Shown piece by piece: positions 7,591 through 15,882 of a stretch of DNA of 53,855 bases. The notes below the pieces were generated by a model. It did not search any database. It saw nothing but the letters and a program-made list of their open reading frames with translations, and had not been told where the DNA came from. The position numbers were made by a program, and so were the translations under genes. Source of the stretch: Candidatus Parcubacteria bacterium (GTDB taxonomy: Bacteria; Patescibacteriota; Saccharimonadia; Saccharimonadales; Saccharimonadaceae). Location: positions 1-53,855 of the forward strand of contig JAEYUN010000011.1 of the NCBI GenBank assembly GCA_023432475.1, written 5' to 3'. Position 1 is the stretch's first letter. Each line of letters opens with the position of its first letter.

Positions 7591-8240
7591 TATTTGTCCC
7601 CTTTGGCTGCAGCCGTTTTAGCTTTAGGGCTACTCGCAGCCGATTTTGTCTTCGGTGCTTTCTTCTCAGCTGTAACCCACTGATCCTTAGGAACTAGGCT
7701 TTTCAAAGCTTCGATGGTCGCATAAGCGATATTAACTTTGTTGGTACTACCGAGGGATTTTGAAAGCAAGTCAGTCAGCCCGGTAACGCCGACGACTGAA
7801 CGGACAACCCCGCCGGCGATAATACCGGTACCAGGAGCAGCTCGCTTTAGTAGGACGCGGGCACCATCTAGTTTAACTTCGACGTCATGAGGAATAGTTG
7901 CATTAACAATTGGAACCGTAATCATACTCTTCTTAGCTACTTCGGTGGCTTTAGCTACAGCCAACTGTACGTCAGAGCCTTTTGCGACACCGACACCAAC
8001 CTTATTTTTGCGGTCACCAACTACAACTAGAGCCTTGAAGCGGAAACGACGACCGCCTTTAACGACACGAGCGACACGGTCGATGGCAATAACGTTTTCT
8101 TCAAAAAGCTTTTCCTCGCGCGGCATATCACTTCTGCGTTGATCACGACGCGGACCACCACCACGGCGGTCATTACCGCGCTGCGGGCGAGCTGGCGCTG
8201 AGGCCGGAGCTTGAGCGGTTGTTTTTACATCTTCAGCCAT
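7590..8240 (-). CDS. rpsE: 30S ribosomal protein S5 (uS5)
   Basis: 216-residue S5, important for decoding accuracy and the site of spectinomycin resistance. The core contains VVKGGRRFRFKALVVVGD, GVGVAKG and PGTGIIAGG. It has an Arg/Gly/Pro-rich N-terminal extension of about 45 residues and a Lys/Ala-rich C-terminal tail, both probably disordered and rRNA-binding. ATG 8240 is chosen (GGAG 7 bases upstream, two bases past the rplR stop); the longer frame to 8321 would lie inside rplR. Confidence 0.96.
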   Translation of the reverse strand: MAEDVKTTAQAPASAPARPQRGNDRRGGGPRRDQRRSDMPREEKLFEENVIAIDRVARVVKGGRRFRFKALVVVGDRKNKVGVGVAKGSDVQLAVAKATEVAKKSMITVPIVNATIPHDVEVKLDGARVLLKRAAPGTGIIAGGVVRSVVGVTGLTDLLSKSLGSTNKVNIAYATIEALKSLVPKDQWVTAEKKAPKTKSAASSPKAKTAAAKGDK

Positions 8241-8241
8241 A

Positions 8242-8595
8242 TTAGAACTCCAATCCTTCCTTGCGAGCAGCATCAGCAAAAGCCTTGAGCCTGCCAGCAT
8301 ATTTACGTCCATTACGGTCAAAAACTACGGTAGTAATTTTGGCTTTTTTGGCTTTTTTGGCAATATCGTCGCCAACCTTGGCAGCTTTTTCACTCATGGT
8401 GCCGGTCATTTTTCTACCCACTGTAGTGGCACTAACCAGCGTGTGGCCAGTAACATCGTCGATAAGTTGTGCCGAAACATGCAAGTTAGAGATTGTTACA
8501 CTGAGGCGTGGGCGCTCAGCTGTGCCGCTAACGACCGAACGAACGCGGTTTTTGCGCAAGGAACGGCCAAGTAATTTTTTAGCTAGGTTATTCAT
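8242..8595 (-). CDS. rplR: 50S ribosomal protein L18 (uL18)
   Basis: 117-residue L18, which carries 5S rRNA to the 50S subunit with L5. It shows the expected RVRSVVSGTAERPRLSVTIS region, the VSATT segment, and the family ending with DRNGRKYAGRLKAFADAAR then EGLEF. It follows rplF by 3 bases and precedes rpsE by one base. The order L6-L18-S5 is standard. Confidence 0.97.
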   Translation of the reverse strand: MNNLAKKLLGRSLRKNRVRSVVSGTAERPRLSVTISNLHVSAQLIDDVTGHTLVSATTVGRKMTGTMSEKAAKVGDDIAKKAKKAKITTVVFDRNGRKYAGRLKAFADAARKEGLEF

Positions 8596-8598
8596 GGC

Positions 8599-9138
8599 TT
8601 ATTTACCTGTCTTTCCTGCCTTGCGAATAATAACTTCGTCGGCATATTTAATACCCTTACCCTTGTATGGTTCGGGTTTCTTAAGGCTACGGATCTCAGC
8701 TGCAACCTGACCAACTTGCTGCTTGGAAATACCGCTGACGGTAATCTCCATCTTGTTGACGGTTAGGTTAACACCTTCGGGAGCTTGGTATTTTACTGGG
8801 TGCGAGAAGCCAAGACTCATTTCAAGACTTTGACCGCCCCCGTTTACGCGGAAACCAACACCGTTGACTTCTAACTTCTTTTCGAAGCCTTTGGTCACGC
8901 CGATAACCATGTTATTGACAAGCGCGCGCATCAGACCATGCTGTGAGCGGGCAATTTTGCTGTCATCTTTTGGAGTGACAGTGAGAACGCCGTCCTTGAC
9001 CTCAACGTTGACGGCTGGCGTGATGAACTGCTTCAGTTCACCTTTGGGACCTTTGACAGTCACATCGCCAGAGTCAACCGTGATTGTCACACCGGACGGA
9101 ATCTCGATTGGTAGTTTTCCGATTCGACTCAGACTCAT
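8599..9138 (-). CDS. rplF: 50S ribosomal protein L6 (uL6)
   Basis: 179-residue L6, full length. The start MSLSRIGKLPIEIPSGVTI and the C-terminal signature KKPEPYKGKGIKYADEVI are diagnostic. L6 sits near the sarcin-ricin loop and factor-binding site. It lies between rpsH (10-base gap) and rplR, and no irregularity is seen. Confidence 0.98.
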   Translation of the reverse strand: MSLSRIGKLPIEIPSGVTITVDSGDVTVKGPKGELKQFITPAVNVEVKDGVLTVTPKDDSKIARSQHGLMRALVNNMVIGVTKGFEKKLEVNGVGFRVNGGGQSLEMSLGFSHPVKYQAPEGVNLTVNKMEITVSGISKQQVGQVAAEIRSLKKPEPYKGKGIKYADEVIIRKAGKTGK

Positions 9139-9148
9139 ATTTACTCCT

Positions 9149-9550
9149 TTAATATACTTTCAGTAACAATTCGCCACCAAGGCGTTGTTTAATAGCTTCG
9201 ACGCCAGTCATAACACCTTTTGAAGTGCTGACCAGAATAACGCCACGGCCGTTTTTAATCTTTGGAATATCACTGGCGCCAGCATAAACACGACGACCTG
9301 GCTTGCTGACTCGTTCGATTTCACTAAAGACAGGAGCTTTACCGGCGTTATGAATAGTAATCACCAATTCATCTTGCGGTTCCGCTTTCTCAACTTTGAC
9401 GGCTTCTAGAAAACCGGTTCGAACTAGCTGTTCTGCTATGGTTTGTTTCAGCTTGCTGCTTGGGAGACGAACCTCATTCTTGCCAGCCATACTAGCGTTG
9501 CGAATGCGTGTCAGCATATCTGCGATAGGATCTGTAGATTGTAATGCCAT
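9149..9550 (-). CDS. rpsH: 30S ribosomal protein S8 (uS8)
   Basis: 133-residue S8. It begins with DPIADMLTRIRNASMAGK, the family N-terminus, and contains the C-terminal rRNA-binding signature RGVILVSTSKGVMTG. S8 binds helix 21 of 16S rRNA and in E. coli also represses the spc operon by binding its mRNA. It is preceded by rpsN with a 10-base gap. Confidence 0.98.
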   Translation of the reverse strand: MALQSTDPIADMLTRIRNASMAGKNEVRLPSSKLKQTIAEQLVRTGFLEAVKVEKAEPQDELVITIHNAGKAPVFSEIERVSKPGRRVYAGASDIPKIKNGRGVILVSTSKGVMTGVEAIKQRLGGELLLKVY

Positions 9551-9560
9551 ATGTTCTCCT

Positions 9561-9830
9561 TTACCAACTTGCTTTCGTTACGCCAGGTATTTCACCTTTC
9601 GATGCATGTTCGCGAAAAGCTAGGCGATCCATGCCGAAACGGCGCATATAACCACGAGGTCGACCAGACTCGGTACTGCGGTTTTTCCAACGAGTGGGAC
9701 TACTGTTCTTTGGCAGTAATTGCAGGCCTTCGGTGTCTCCGGCCCTTTTCAGCTCGGCGCGTTTGGCGGCATACTTCAAAATCATCCGCTGGCGCTTGGC
9801 GTCTTTTGCGATCATAGATTTCTTAGCCAT
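9561..9830 (-). CDS. rpsN: 30S ribosomal protein S14 (uS14), long zinc-free form
   Basis: 89-residue S14 of the long C- type, without the CxxC zinc ribbon found in short S14 proteins. The signature GRPRGYMRRFGMDRLAFRE is clear. S14 sits in the 30S head. The ATG overlaps the rplE stop by one base (TAATG), implying translational coupling. This type needs no zinc, in keeping with S4 and L36 of this genome. Confidence 0.96.
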   Translation of the reverse strand: MAKKSMIAKDAKRQRMILKYAAKRAELKRAGDTEGLQLLPKNSSPTRWKNRSTESGRPRGYMRRFGMDRLAFREHASKGEIPGVTKASW

Positions 9831-10405
9831 TATTTATCTCCTTCTTTCTCAAACGGAATGCCAAACTTTTCTAAAAGCGGTCGGCTATGGGCTCGTTTTT
9901 CGGCGTCCATTACGAACGTGATCTGTAATCCGTGCAGGGTCTGAGTATCCTCAAAGTTAAGCTCTGGGAAGATTGACTGTTCCAAGATACCTAGGTTGTA
10001 GTTGCCGGCGCGGTCAAAACCTTTAGCCGGAGCACCGTGAAAATCACGAATCCGTGGCATAGCAACGTTGACTAGTCGATCCAAGAACTCGTACATCCGT
10101 TGACCGCGCAGTGTCACGCTGACGCCGACACGGTTCATACCTTTACGAATCTTGAAAGTTGCGATTGATTTTTTGGCCATACGATCAATTGGTTGTTGAC
10201 CAGTGATTTTACGTAAAGTGTTAACAACAACTTCATGGAAGTGTTTGTCATCTTTGTGCTTGCCGATACCAGAACTTATGACGATTTTCTGCAACTTCGG
10301 TACTTGATTGACGTTGTCTAATTCCAGCTCTTTAACCAGTTCGCCGACGAATTGGTCACGATAGAGAGCCTTAAGGCGTGGTTCGTATGTAGTTGTTTTA
10401 GCCAT
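9830..10405 (-). CDS. rplE: 50S ribosomal protein L5 (uL5)
   Basis: 191-residue L5, a 5S rRNA-binding protein at the inter-subunit bridge to S13. Family motifs are NVNQVPKLQKIVISSGIG near residue 35, the GQRMYEFLDRLVNVAMPRIRDF segment (for example YEFLDRLVNVAMPRIRDF), and the C-terminal GLQITFV. It is adjacent to rplX with no gap and overlaps rpsN by one base. Confidence 0.97.
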   Translation of the reverse strand: MAKTTTYEPRLKALYRDQFVGELVKELELDNVNQVPKLQKIVISSGIGKHKDDKHFHEVVVNTLRKITGQQPIDRMAKKSIATFKIRKGMNRVGVSVTLRGQRMYEFLDRLVNVAMPRIRDFHGAPAKGFDRAGNYNLGILEQSIFPELNFEDTQTLHGLQITFVMDAEKRAHSRPLLEKFGIPFEKEGDK

Positions 10406-10729
10406 TTAAGCGATCTCCTTTCCTGACTTCTTAGCGATACGGGTCTTTTTACCTTCTTTATTAAGCTTGTAACCGACTCGGCTGGTTTTGCTTTTAGCTT
10501 CGTCTACTACTAAAGCGACGTTACTGAGTGGCAAGCCTTTATGGACCTCTTTAGTGCCACCGCGCGGCTGTAAGCGATTAGGTCGGACATGACGCTTGAT
10601 TGAGCCAATGCCTTCGAGATAAACTACAGCCTTGTTGGCATCAGTACTTTCAACTTTGGCGACTTTGCCTTTGTGGCTTCCGGCTATGACTTTCACTAGG
10701 TCGCCTTTTTTAATACGGAGTGTAGACAT
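10406..10729 (-). CDS. rplX: 50S ribosomal protein L24 (uL24)
   Basis: 107-residue L24 with an N-terminal KOW motif (KKGDLVKVIAGSHKGKVAKV) and the typical NRLQPRGGTKE loop. It starts 50S assembly near the exit tunnel. It follows rplN by one base and directly abuts rplE. No irregularity is seen. Confidence 0.97.
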   Translation of the reverse strand: MSTLRIKKGDLVKVIAGSHKGKVAKVESTDANKAVVYLEGIGSIKRHVRPNRLQPRGGTKEVHKGLPLSNVALVVDEAKSKTSRVGYKLNKEGKKTRIAKKSGKEIA

Positions 10730-10730
10730 G

Positions 10731-11099
10731 TTAGAGTACCTCCGGTGCTAAGCTGATTATTTTGGCGTAACCAAGGTCACGCAGCTCGCGGGGAACAGGT
10801 CCGAAGACGCGAGTAGCACGTGGCTGCTTGCTATCGTCCACTATAACGGCGGCATTCTCATCGAAACAGATGGTGGAGCCGTCTTTGCGGCGAATCTTGT
10901 CGGTCGTACGAACGACGACGGCTTTAACTACTGATTTTTTCTTGACTGTACCGCTTGGGTTAGCGTCTTTAACTGTGGCGACGATAATATCGCCAACTCG
11001 GGCATAACGACGGCGAGTACCACCAAGTACGCGAATACAGAGAATCGACTTTGCACCACTATTATCAGCGACCTTTAGGCGTGATTCTTGTTGAATCAT
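10731..11099 (-). CDS. rplN: 50S ribosomal protein L14 (uL14)
   Basis: 122-residue L14, the canonical length. It starts MIQQESRLKVADNSGAK and contains RRKDGSTICFDENAAV and the C-terminal RDLGYAKIISLAPEVL. L14 lies at the subunit interface beside L19. Its ATG overlaps the rpsQ stop as ATGA (11096-11099), evidence of coupled translation and of TGA acting as stop. Confidence 0.98.
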   Translation of the reverse strand: MIQQESRLKVADNSGAKSILCIRVLGGTRRRYARVGDIIVATVKDANPSGTVKKKSVVKAVVVRTTDKIRRKDGSTICFDENAAVIVDDSKQPRATRVFGPVPRELRDLGYAKIISLAPEVL

Positions 11100-11419
11100 A
11101 CTTCACCCTCCTCTTGGTTGGCCTCTTTTTTGTGCTCAAGCTCGGTGACGATCTCTTCTTCCTTAAGCTCAACTTGGGCGTGGCCGGCTTCGACAACACG
11201 GACTAATTTCCAGGTTTTGTTCTTGGAGAATGGACGAGATTCGACCAATTCGACAACGTCACCTTTCTTAGCCTGGTTATCTTCGTCATGCGCTGTATAT
11301 TTGCGAGTGACTGTGTATTGTTTGCCGTAGACGGGATGCGTCTCGCGGCTAGTTTGGGTCACGACGATGGTCTTGTCTTGAATATCAGACGTAACAACGC
11401 CGGTTAGTTTGACTGCCAT
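11096..11419 (-). CDS. rpsQ: 30S ribosomal protein S17 (uS17)
   Basis: 107-residue S17. The OB-fold core has LTGVVTSDIQDKTIVV and HPVYGKQYTVTRKYTAHDE; a Glu/Lys-rich tail of about 25 residues is an addition to the usual 80-90 residues. ATG 11419 is preferred over ATG 11428 because AAAGGAGG lies 9 bases upstream of the former and abuts the latter. It overlaps rplN by 4 bases. Confidence 0.95.
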   Translation of the reverse strand: MAVKLTGVVTSDIQDKTIVVTQTSRETHPVYGKQYTVTRKYTAHDEDNQAKKGDVVELVESRPFSKNKTWKLVRVVEAGHAQVELKEEEIVTELEHKKEANQEEGEV

Positions 11420-11420
11420 G

Positions 11421-11702
11421 TTAGGCATCCTCCTTTCCTGGGGCTAAACGTGCCTGCTCGACTATAACAGTTTGGATGCGGGCAATTAATTTCTTATAGG
11501 TGGATATGACATTCGGGTTCACTAGTTCACCGGCTGCCAGTGAACGTCGCGCGCTGGCTAGATCATCACGAACAGTCTTCAGGTCTGCAACCAAGGCTTT
11601 GATGTCTTTGTTGCGCAAGTCTTTAGTTTCGTAACTAACCTTAGTCGTTTTCACGCTAGCTTTTTTGTCAGCCACTTTGGTAGCTTTGGTTTCTTTAGCC
11701 AT
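11421..11702 (-). CDS. rpmC: 50S ribosomal protein L29 (uL29), N-terminally extended
   Basis: 93 residues, whereas most L29 proteins have 60-70. The two-helix L29 core is in the second half (LRNKDIKALVADLKTVRDDL, then ELVNPNVISTYKKLIARIQTV). The first 25 or so residues are a Lys/Thr/Ala-rich extension with no clear structure. L29 sits by the tunnel exit where trigger factor and SecY dock. It lies between rplP and rpsQ with one-base gaps. Confidence 0.93.
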   Translation of the reverse strand: MAKETKATKVADKKASVKTTKVSYETKDLRNKDIKALVADLKTVRDDLASARRSLAAGELVNPNVISTYKKLIARIQTVIVEQARLAPGKEDA

Positions 11703-11703
11703 C

Positions 11704-12117
11704 TTAAGCTTCCTCCCTCATAATAAAGCGCGTCTTCACCGGTAACTTGTGTGCCGCTAGGCGCATAGCTTCGCGAGCAGTTACCTCATCGACACCCTTC
11801 ATCTCGAACATAACAGTACCGGTCTTAACTTTGGCAACGAAAAATTCTGGGTTACCTTTGCCGCTACCCATCTTAACGTCGAGCGGCTTTCTAGTGACTG
11901 GAGTGTGCGGGAAAATTCGAATCCAAATCTTACCACCGCGTTTAATGTAACGGGTCATGGCTTGACGAGCTGATTCTATCTGACGTGAAGTGATGCGTTC
12001 GTTACTCAAGCTTTGCAGACCGTAGTTACCAAAGGCTAAGTAGTTGGACCTAGTGGCGACGCCGTCGTTTTTGCCTTTACGAACCTTACGGAACTTGGTT
12101 TTCTTCGGTAGTAACAT
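11704..12117 (-). CDS. rplP: 50S ribosomal protein L16 (uL16)
   Basis: 137-residue L16, canonical length. It starts MLLPKKTKFRKVRKG and has WIRIFPHTPVTRKPLDVKMG plus the MGSGKGNPEFFVA loop that reaches the peptidyl-transferase region. It lies three bases after rpsC and one base before rpmC, the standard S10-operon order. Confidence 0.98.
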   Translation of the reverse strand: MLLPKKTKFRKVRKGKNDGVATRSNYLAFGNYGLQSLSNERITSRQIESARQAMTRYIKRGGKIWIRIFPHTPVTRKPLDVKMGSGKGNPEFFVAKVKTGTVMFEMKGVDEVTAREAMRLAAHKLPVKTRFIMREEA

Positions 12118-12120
12118 GGC

Positions 12121-12750
12121 CTAGTTCCTCTCTCCCTTATAAATCCATACTTTGACACCAATAGTGCCTGCTGGGGTTTTAGCGGTAGCATTGTGGTAGT
12201 CGATGTCGGCTCGCAGAGTGTGGAGCGGCACCGAACCCTGGATCAATTTCTCGCGTCGACTCATTTCCGCACCGTTAAGACGACCGGCAACTTCGATACG
12301 AATCCCTTTAGCACCAGCATTCATGGTGTTCTGGGCCGACATTTTGGTGGCACGACGGAAGTTTATACGACGCTCTAACTGACGAGCGATGTTTTCAGCC
12401 ACGAGCTTGGCGGCTAATTCTGGGCGTTTAACTTCTTCGATATTGATACGTACAGGCATTTTGACAATTTTTTCAATGTCATCTTTAACTTCTTGAACAC
12501 CGGCACCACCGCGACCAATAACCACACCGGCTTTGCTGGTATGTATTGTTATGGTGACAAGGTTGGCGGAACGTTCAATCTCAATGCCATTGATAACTGC
12601 TCGAGTTTCGAAACGTTTCTCGACGGCTTTACGAATGGCGATGTCTTCTTGCAGCCATGCAACGTATTCTTTGCGTGTGGCAAACCAGCGAGAACGCCAG
12701 TTCTTGTTTACCTGCAAACGCATGCTTATAGGATTGACTTTTTGGCCCAT
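12121..12750 (-). CDS. rpsC: 30S ribosomal protein S3 (uS3)
   Basis: 209-residue S3. It starts MGQKVNPISMRLQVNKNW, includes the KH-type RNA-binding GRGGAGVQEVKDDI region (around residue 80) and the C-terminal domain with EVAGRLNGAEMSRRE and GVKVWIYKGE. S3 forms part of the mRNA entry channel and helicase. It lies between rplV and rplP with gaps of one and three bases. Confidence 0.98.
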   Translation of the reverse strand: MGQKVNPISMRLQVNKNWRSRWFATRKEYVAWLQEDIAIRKAVEKRFETRAVINGIEIERSANLVTITIHTSKAGVVIGRGGAGVQEVKDDIEKIVKMPVRINIEEVKRPELAAKLVAENIARQLERRINFRRATKMSAQNTMNAGAKGIRIEVAGRLNGAEMSRREKLIQGSVPLHTLRADIDYHNATAKTPAGTIGVKVWIYKGERN

Positions 12751-12751
12751 A

Positions 12752-13141
12752 TTATTTAACCTCTTCCTTCTTCACGCTGGCTTTCGGCGTCTTCTTCGGT
12801 TTAGCAGTGCCGGCGACGACTACGCGGACATTACTGCTCTTGCGTTGGAACGGTAAAGCGCGACCATGAGCAGCAGGGCGATAGCGTTTGAGACGTTCAC
12901 CCGCGGTAACTGCAATTGTTTGGATAATAAGGTCTTTTTCTTGCAGGCCATGGTTATTAGTAGCATTGCTACGAGCGCTTTCTATCACTTTAGCGATAGG
13001 CTTAGCGGCACGCTTGGGCGTATGCTCAAGTATAACCAGGGCTTCGGCAACCTTGCGACCACGTACCAGGCTGGCGACCAGGCTAACTTTGCGAGGGGCA
13101 AGACGAAGACCTTTGAGGTAAGCTATTGCTGTCTTGTCCAT
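12752..13141 (-). CDS. rplV: 50S ribosomal protein L22 (uL22)
   Basis: 129-residue L22, whose beta-hairpin lines the exit tunnel. The family segment LKGLRLAPRKVSLVASLVRG opens the core and the hairpin end reads RAHGRA-like AAHGRALPFQRKSSNVRVVV. A Lys/Pro/Ala tail follows. ATG 13141 is chosen, one base after the rpsS stop; the longer frame to 13222 lies inside rpsS. Confidence 0.96.
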   Translation of the reverse strand: MDKTAIAYLKGLRLAPRKVSLVASLVRGRKVAEALVILEHTPKRAAKPIAKVIESARSNATNNHGLQEKDLIIQTIAVTAGERLKRYRPAAHGRALPFQRKSSNVRVVVAGTAKPKKTPKASVKKEEVK

Positions 13142-13142
13142 A

Positions 13143-13406
13143 CTACTTCGCCTTTCCGCCATGTTTACGGAATTTACGAGTCGGGCTAAACTCACCGAGT
13201 TTATGACCAACCATATTTTCACTTATATAAACCGGTACGTGCATTCGTCCGTTGTGGATAGCAATAGTGCGACCAACCATCTCGGGTGAGATAGTGCTGG
13301 CGCGTGCCCAGGTCTTGATAACAGTACGATCGTCTGAGCCGAGAGCCGCCACTTTTCTGGCAAGCTTGGCGTCAACGAACGGGCCTTTTTTGAGACTTCG
13401 GCTCAT
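13143..13406 (-). CDS. rpsS: 30S ribosomal protein S19 (uS19)
   Basis: 87-residue S19. The start MSRSLKKGPFVDAKLARKV and the C-terminal half VGHKLGEFSPTRKFRKHG are diagnostic. It forms part of the 30S head and bridges to the large subunit. It lies one base after rplB and one base before rplV. Confidence 0.98.
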   Translation of the reverse strand: MSRSLKKGPFVDAKLARKVAALGSDDRTVIKTWARASTISPEMVGRTIAIHNGRMHVPVYISENMVGHKLGEFSPTRKFRKHGGKAK

Positions 13407-13407
13407 A

Positions 13408-14250
13408 TTAACCTCTCTTCCTCTTCGCGTCGTGGCGACTTCTTACAATCATATTATTAGTACTCTTGCGAGTGCGTGTTCGATAACCTAGCGTCAGTTG
13501 ACCCCATGGTGTCCGTGGCGCCTTGCCGGTGCCGTGACGACCACCGTCACCACCACCGTGGGGGTGATCAGCGGCGTTCATAACAACACCACGCACCGAC
13601 GGGCGAATGCCCATACGACGTTTACGGCCAGCCGAACCGATTTTGACATTTTGGTGTTGTTCATTACCGACCACACCTATAGTAGCCATGCACTCCAAAC
13701 GGAATTTACGAACTTCACCACTGGGCATACGGACAAGAGCATGGTCACCCTCTTTAGCCATTAACTGAGCTTTGGTGCCAGCTGATCGAACAGCTTGAGC
13801 GCCTTTACCGGGCTGAAGCTCAATAGCGTATACCTGAGTACCAGTCGGAATATTTGCAAGCGGCAGGCGGCTGTCAGGCTCGACGGGTGCCTTAGCACCG
13901 CTCTTAATCTTTGCACCGACAGACATACCTTTGCTGGCGATGATGTAGTGATAAAGGCCATGTTGGTCTTTAACGCGAGCGATCCTGGCAGAACGGTTAG
14001 GATCATATTCGATATGTTCAACTACGCCTTCAAAACCTTCACCGAGGTTGTGATTTACTAAGCGATAAAACTGCTTAACACCGGCGCCACGATGACGAGT
14101 TGTGATTCGCCCTTGGTTATTACGCCCGGCGGTTGATTTTTTGACTTTGACAAGACTCTTGACAGGCTTCTTGGTAGTGATATCCGAGAAATCCTGGCTG
14201 GTCATGCCGCGTCGGCCGTTAGTAGTTGGTTTGTATGCTTGAATAGCCAT
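13408..14250 (-). CDS. rplB: 50S ribosomal protein L2 (uL2)
   Basis: 280-residue L2, needed for subunit joining and peptidyl transfer. Core pieces include HRGAGVKQFYRLV, the RSAGTKAQLMAKEG segment and the C-terminal VVMNAADHPHGGGDGG loop with the conserved histidine of the HPHGGG motif. Its ATG overlaps the rplW stop by one base. Canonical in length and position. Confidence 0.98.
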   Translation of the reverse strand: MAIQAYKPTTNGRRGMTSQDFSDITTKKPVKSLVKVKKSTAGRNNQGRITTRHRGAGVKQFYRLVNHNLGEGFEGVVEHIEYDPNRSARIARVKDQHGLYHYIIASKGMSVGAKIKSGAKAPVEPDSRLPLANIPTGTQVYAIELQPGKGAQAVRSAGTKAQLMAKEGDHALVRMPSGEVRKFRLECMATIGVVGNEQHQNVKIGSAGRKRRMGIRPSVRGVVMNAADHPHGGGDGGRHGTGKAPRTPWGQLTLGYRTRTRKSTNNMIVRSRHDAKRKRG

Positions 14251-14558
14251 TACTTCTTCTCCTCACTAGCTTCGTTCTCATTGAAAAGGTTCAATTTATG
14301 ACCCTCTTCTAGTCGAACATAGACTTTCTTGGTGTCGTGACGATTGGCCGTAACCGGCATCGCCCGCTTGCCGCGGCTCGATCGGACGGCTTTGCCTTTA
14401 GCGACAACAGGTCGGATATCAGCTACCTTAACTTGGTAGTCAGCTTCGATAGCCAGTCTAACTTCGGCTTTATTGGCGCTGGTTGGTACGGTGAAAACGT
14501 AGGTGCCGTTCTGAGCGCTTAAGTAAGCTTTCTCGGAAATCTTAGGAGTAACTATCAT
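14250..14558 (-). CDS. rplW: 50S ribosomal protein L23 (uL23)
   Basis: 102-residue L23, the tunnel-exit protein that docks trigger factor and SRP. It has the N-terminal PKISEKAYLSAQNGTYVF and the family RLAIEADYQVKVADI segment, but an acidic extra tail (NENEASEEKK). It overlaps rplD and rplB by one base at each end, so translation is coupled. Confidence 0.96.
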   Translation of the reverse strand: MIVTPKISEKAYLSAQNGTYVFTVPTSANKAEVRLAIEADYQVKVADIRPVVAKGKAVRSSRGKRAMPVTANRHDTKKVYVRLEEGHKLNLFNENEASEEKK

Positions 14559-15160
14559 TATTTTGTCTCCTTTCCGAGCCAGTTCTTAACCGTCTCAAGT
14601 GCTGAATTTTCTATCAGTATAACGTCGGCGTTAAGCACATCGAAGACGTTTAGATAGTGGGCGCTCAACACTTTAATTTGGTTAATGTTGTTAGTCGCGC
14701 GGCGAACGTTTTCGTCTTTCGTGCTAACAACCAGCAACACGCGAGCCTCAGGATTAACCTTATGAGCTGTAAGTAAGGCGATTGCTTCCTTAGCTTTACC
14801 AGTCGTGGCGCTAAACTCGTCTATGACGGTCATTTTTTTAGCTTTGTTGGCTAGAGTCAAAGCTTGACGCAAAGCGACACGCTTCGAAACGACACTGAGC
14901 TTTTTAGTATAGTTTTGGTCACCTGTCGGACCGAAAGCGATGCCACCGCCACGCCAAATCGGATTGCGGGAGCTACCGAAGCGAGCACGCCCGGTACCTT
15001 TTTGCTTCCATGGTTTCTTACCGCCACCGCTAACTTCACCACGTTTTTTAGTCCTGGCTTGTGCACTGCGGGCGTTTGCTAAATAAGCATCGTAGGCAAC
15101 TTTCAGCAATTCATGATTGGTCACTTCTACATTGAAAATGTCTTTTGGTAGGTCGGCCAT
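14558..15160 (-). CDS. rplD: 50S ribosomal protein L4 (uL4)
   Basis: 200-residue L4. The extended loop that lines the tunnel is recognisable as GGGKKPWKQKGTGRARFG followed by NPIWRGGGIAFGP. In E. coli L4 also represses the S10 operon by binding its leader; a structured leader is present here before rplC. It follows rplC by two bases and overlaps rplW by one. Confidence 0.97.
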   Translation of the reverse strand: MADLPKDIFNVEVTNHELLKVAYDAYLANARSAQARTKKRGEVSGGGKKPWKQKGTGRARFGSSRNPIWRGGGIAFGPTGDQNYTKKLSVVSKRVALRQALTLANKAKKMTVIDEFSATTGKAKEAIALLTAHKVNPEARVLLVVSTKDENVRRATNNINQIKVLSAHYLNVFDVLNADVILIENSALETVKNWLGKETK

Positions 15161-15162
15161 AT

Positions 15163-15777
15163 TTATTTCTCCTCTCCGCGGATTCTCACCATGCCGCGAC
15201 GCGGACCTGGCACTGCGCCTTTTAGACCAATGACACCCTCTTTGGCGTCGACATACATAACAGTCAGATTTTTAACGGTAACTTGTTCATGGCCCATACG
15301 TCCAGCCATAGTCTTACCCTTGAAGACTTTCTGCGGATACATACTGCCGATTGAACCGACTTTGCGGGTATCGCCTTTACCACCATGAGTTTTGCGTTGA
15401 CGATTGTAGTTATGGCGTTTGATAGTACCGGCAAAACCCTTGCCCTTACTAACTCCAGTGACATCGACGTTGTCACCAATCGTAAACAGGCTGACGTCAA
15501 ATTGATCGCCAACCTTCATTTCATCCGAGTCACCGACTCGAACTTCTTGTAAATGTTTTGGTGTTATGCCGGCGTTTTTAACGTGGCCGGTCACGGCATT
15601 GCTCAGGTTCTTACCCTCACCATAACCTAGTTGCACCGCTGTGTAACCGTCTTTTTCGACGGTTTTCACCTGAGTCACGGTGACTGGGCCGGCTTTGACA
15701 AGCGTTACAGCAGTAGCTGCGCCGTCTTCGCCGAGGATTTGGGTCATACCAATTTTGGTACCGAGTAGGGTCTTCAT
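15163..15777 (-). CDS. rplC: 50S ribosomal protein L3 (uL3)
   Basis: 204-residue L3. It starts MKTLLGTKIGMTQILGEDG and contains the SKGKGFAGTIKRHN and THGGKGDTRKVGSIG segments near the peptidyl-transferase centre. ATG 15777 has AAAGGGA 6-7 bases upstream, whereas the further ATG at 15795 has none. It is the first gene of the ribosomal run here because rpsJ is displaced 3.7 kb upstream; a TTGACA-type promoter lies about 105 bases before it. Confidence 0.97.
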   Translation of the reverse strand: MKTLLGTKIGMTQILGEDGAATAVTLVKAGPVTVTQVKTVEKDGYTAVQLGYGEGKNLSNAVTGHVKNAGITPKHLQEVRVGDSDEMKVGDQFDVSLFTIGDNVDVTGVSKGKGFAGTIKRHNYNRQRKTHGGKGDTRKVGSIGSMYPQKVFKGKTMAGRMGHEQVTVKNLTVMYVDAKEGVIGLKGAVPGPRRGMVRIRGEEK

Positions 15778-15803
15778 GAGACGTCCCTTTCCCACTTAAA
15801 ATT

Positions 15804-15851
15804 CTTGGCAACTGGTGGTATCTGAACGTGCAGACCTGCCGATTTACCAAG
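15804..15851 (-). promoter_or_regulatory. structured leader of rplC
   Basis: In the roughly 100-base untranslated leader, CTTGG/CCAAG ends (15804-15808, 15847-15851) enclose a further imperfect stem (GGTCTG with CAGATACC on the reverse strand). It could be an autoregulatory leader for L3/L4 or simply a stable 5' end; only the pairing is seen. Confidence 0.35.
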
Positions 15852-15882
15852 AAACTTGATATTTCTTAAAAGTAACTGATTG

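Noticed and set aside
11088..11330. Forward frame opposite rpsQ
   Set aside because: Antisense shadow of a ribosomal protein gene with full family motifs.
931..15777. Possible recoding of TGA to glycine, as in some CPR
   Set aside because: TGA ends several core genes in the expected place (for example rpsQ at 11096-11098), and no in-frame TGA occurs inside conserved genes.
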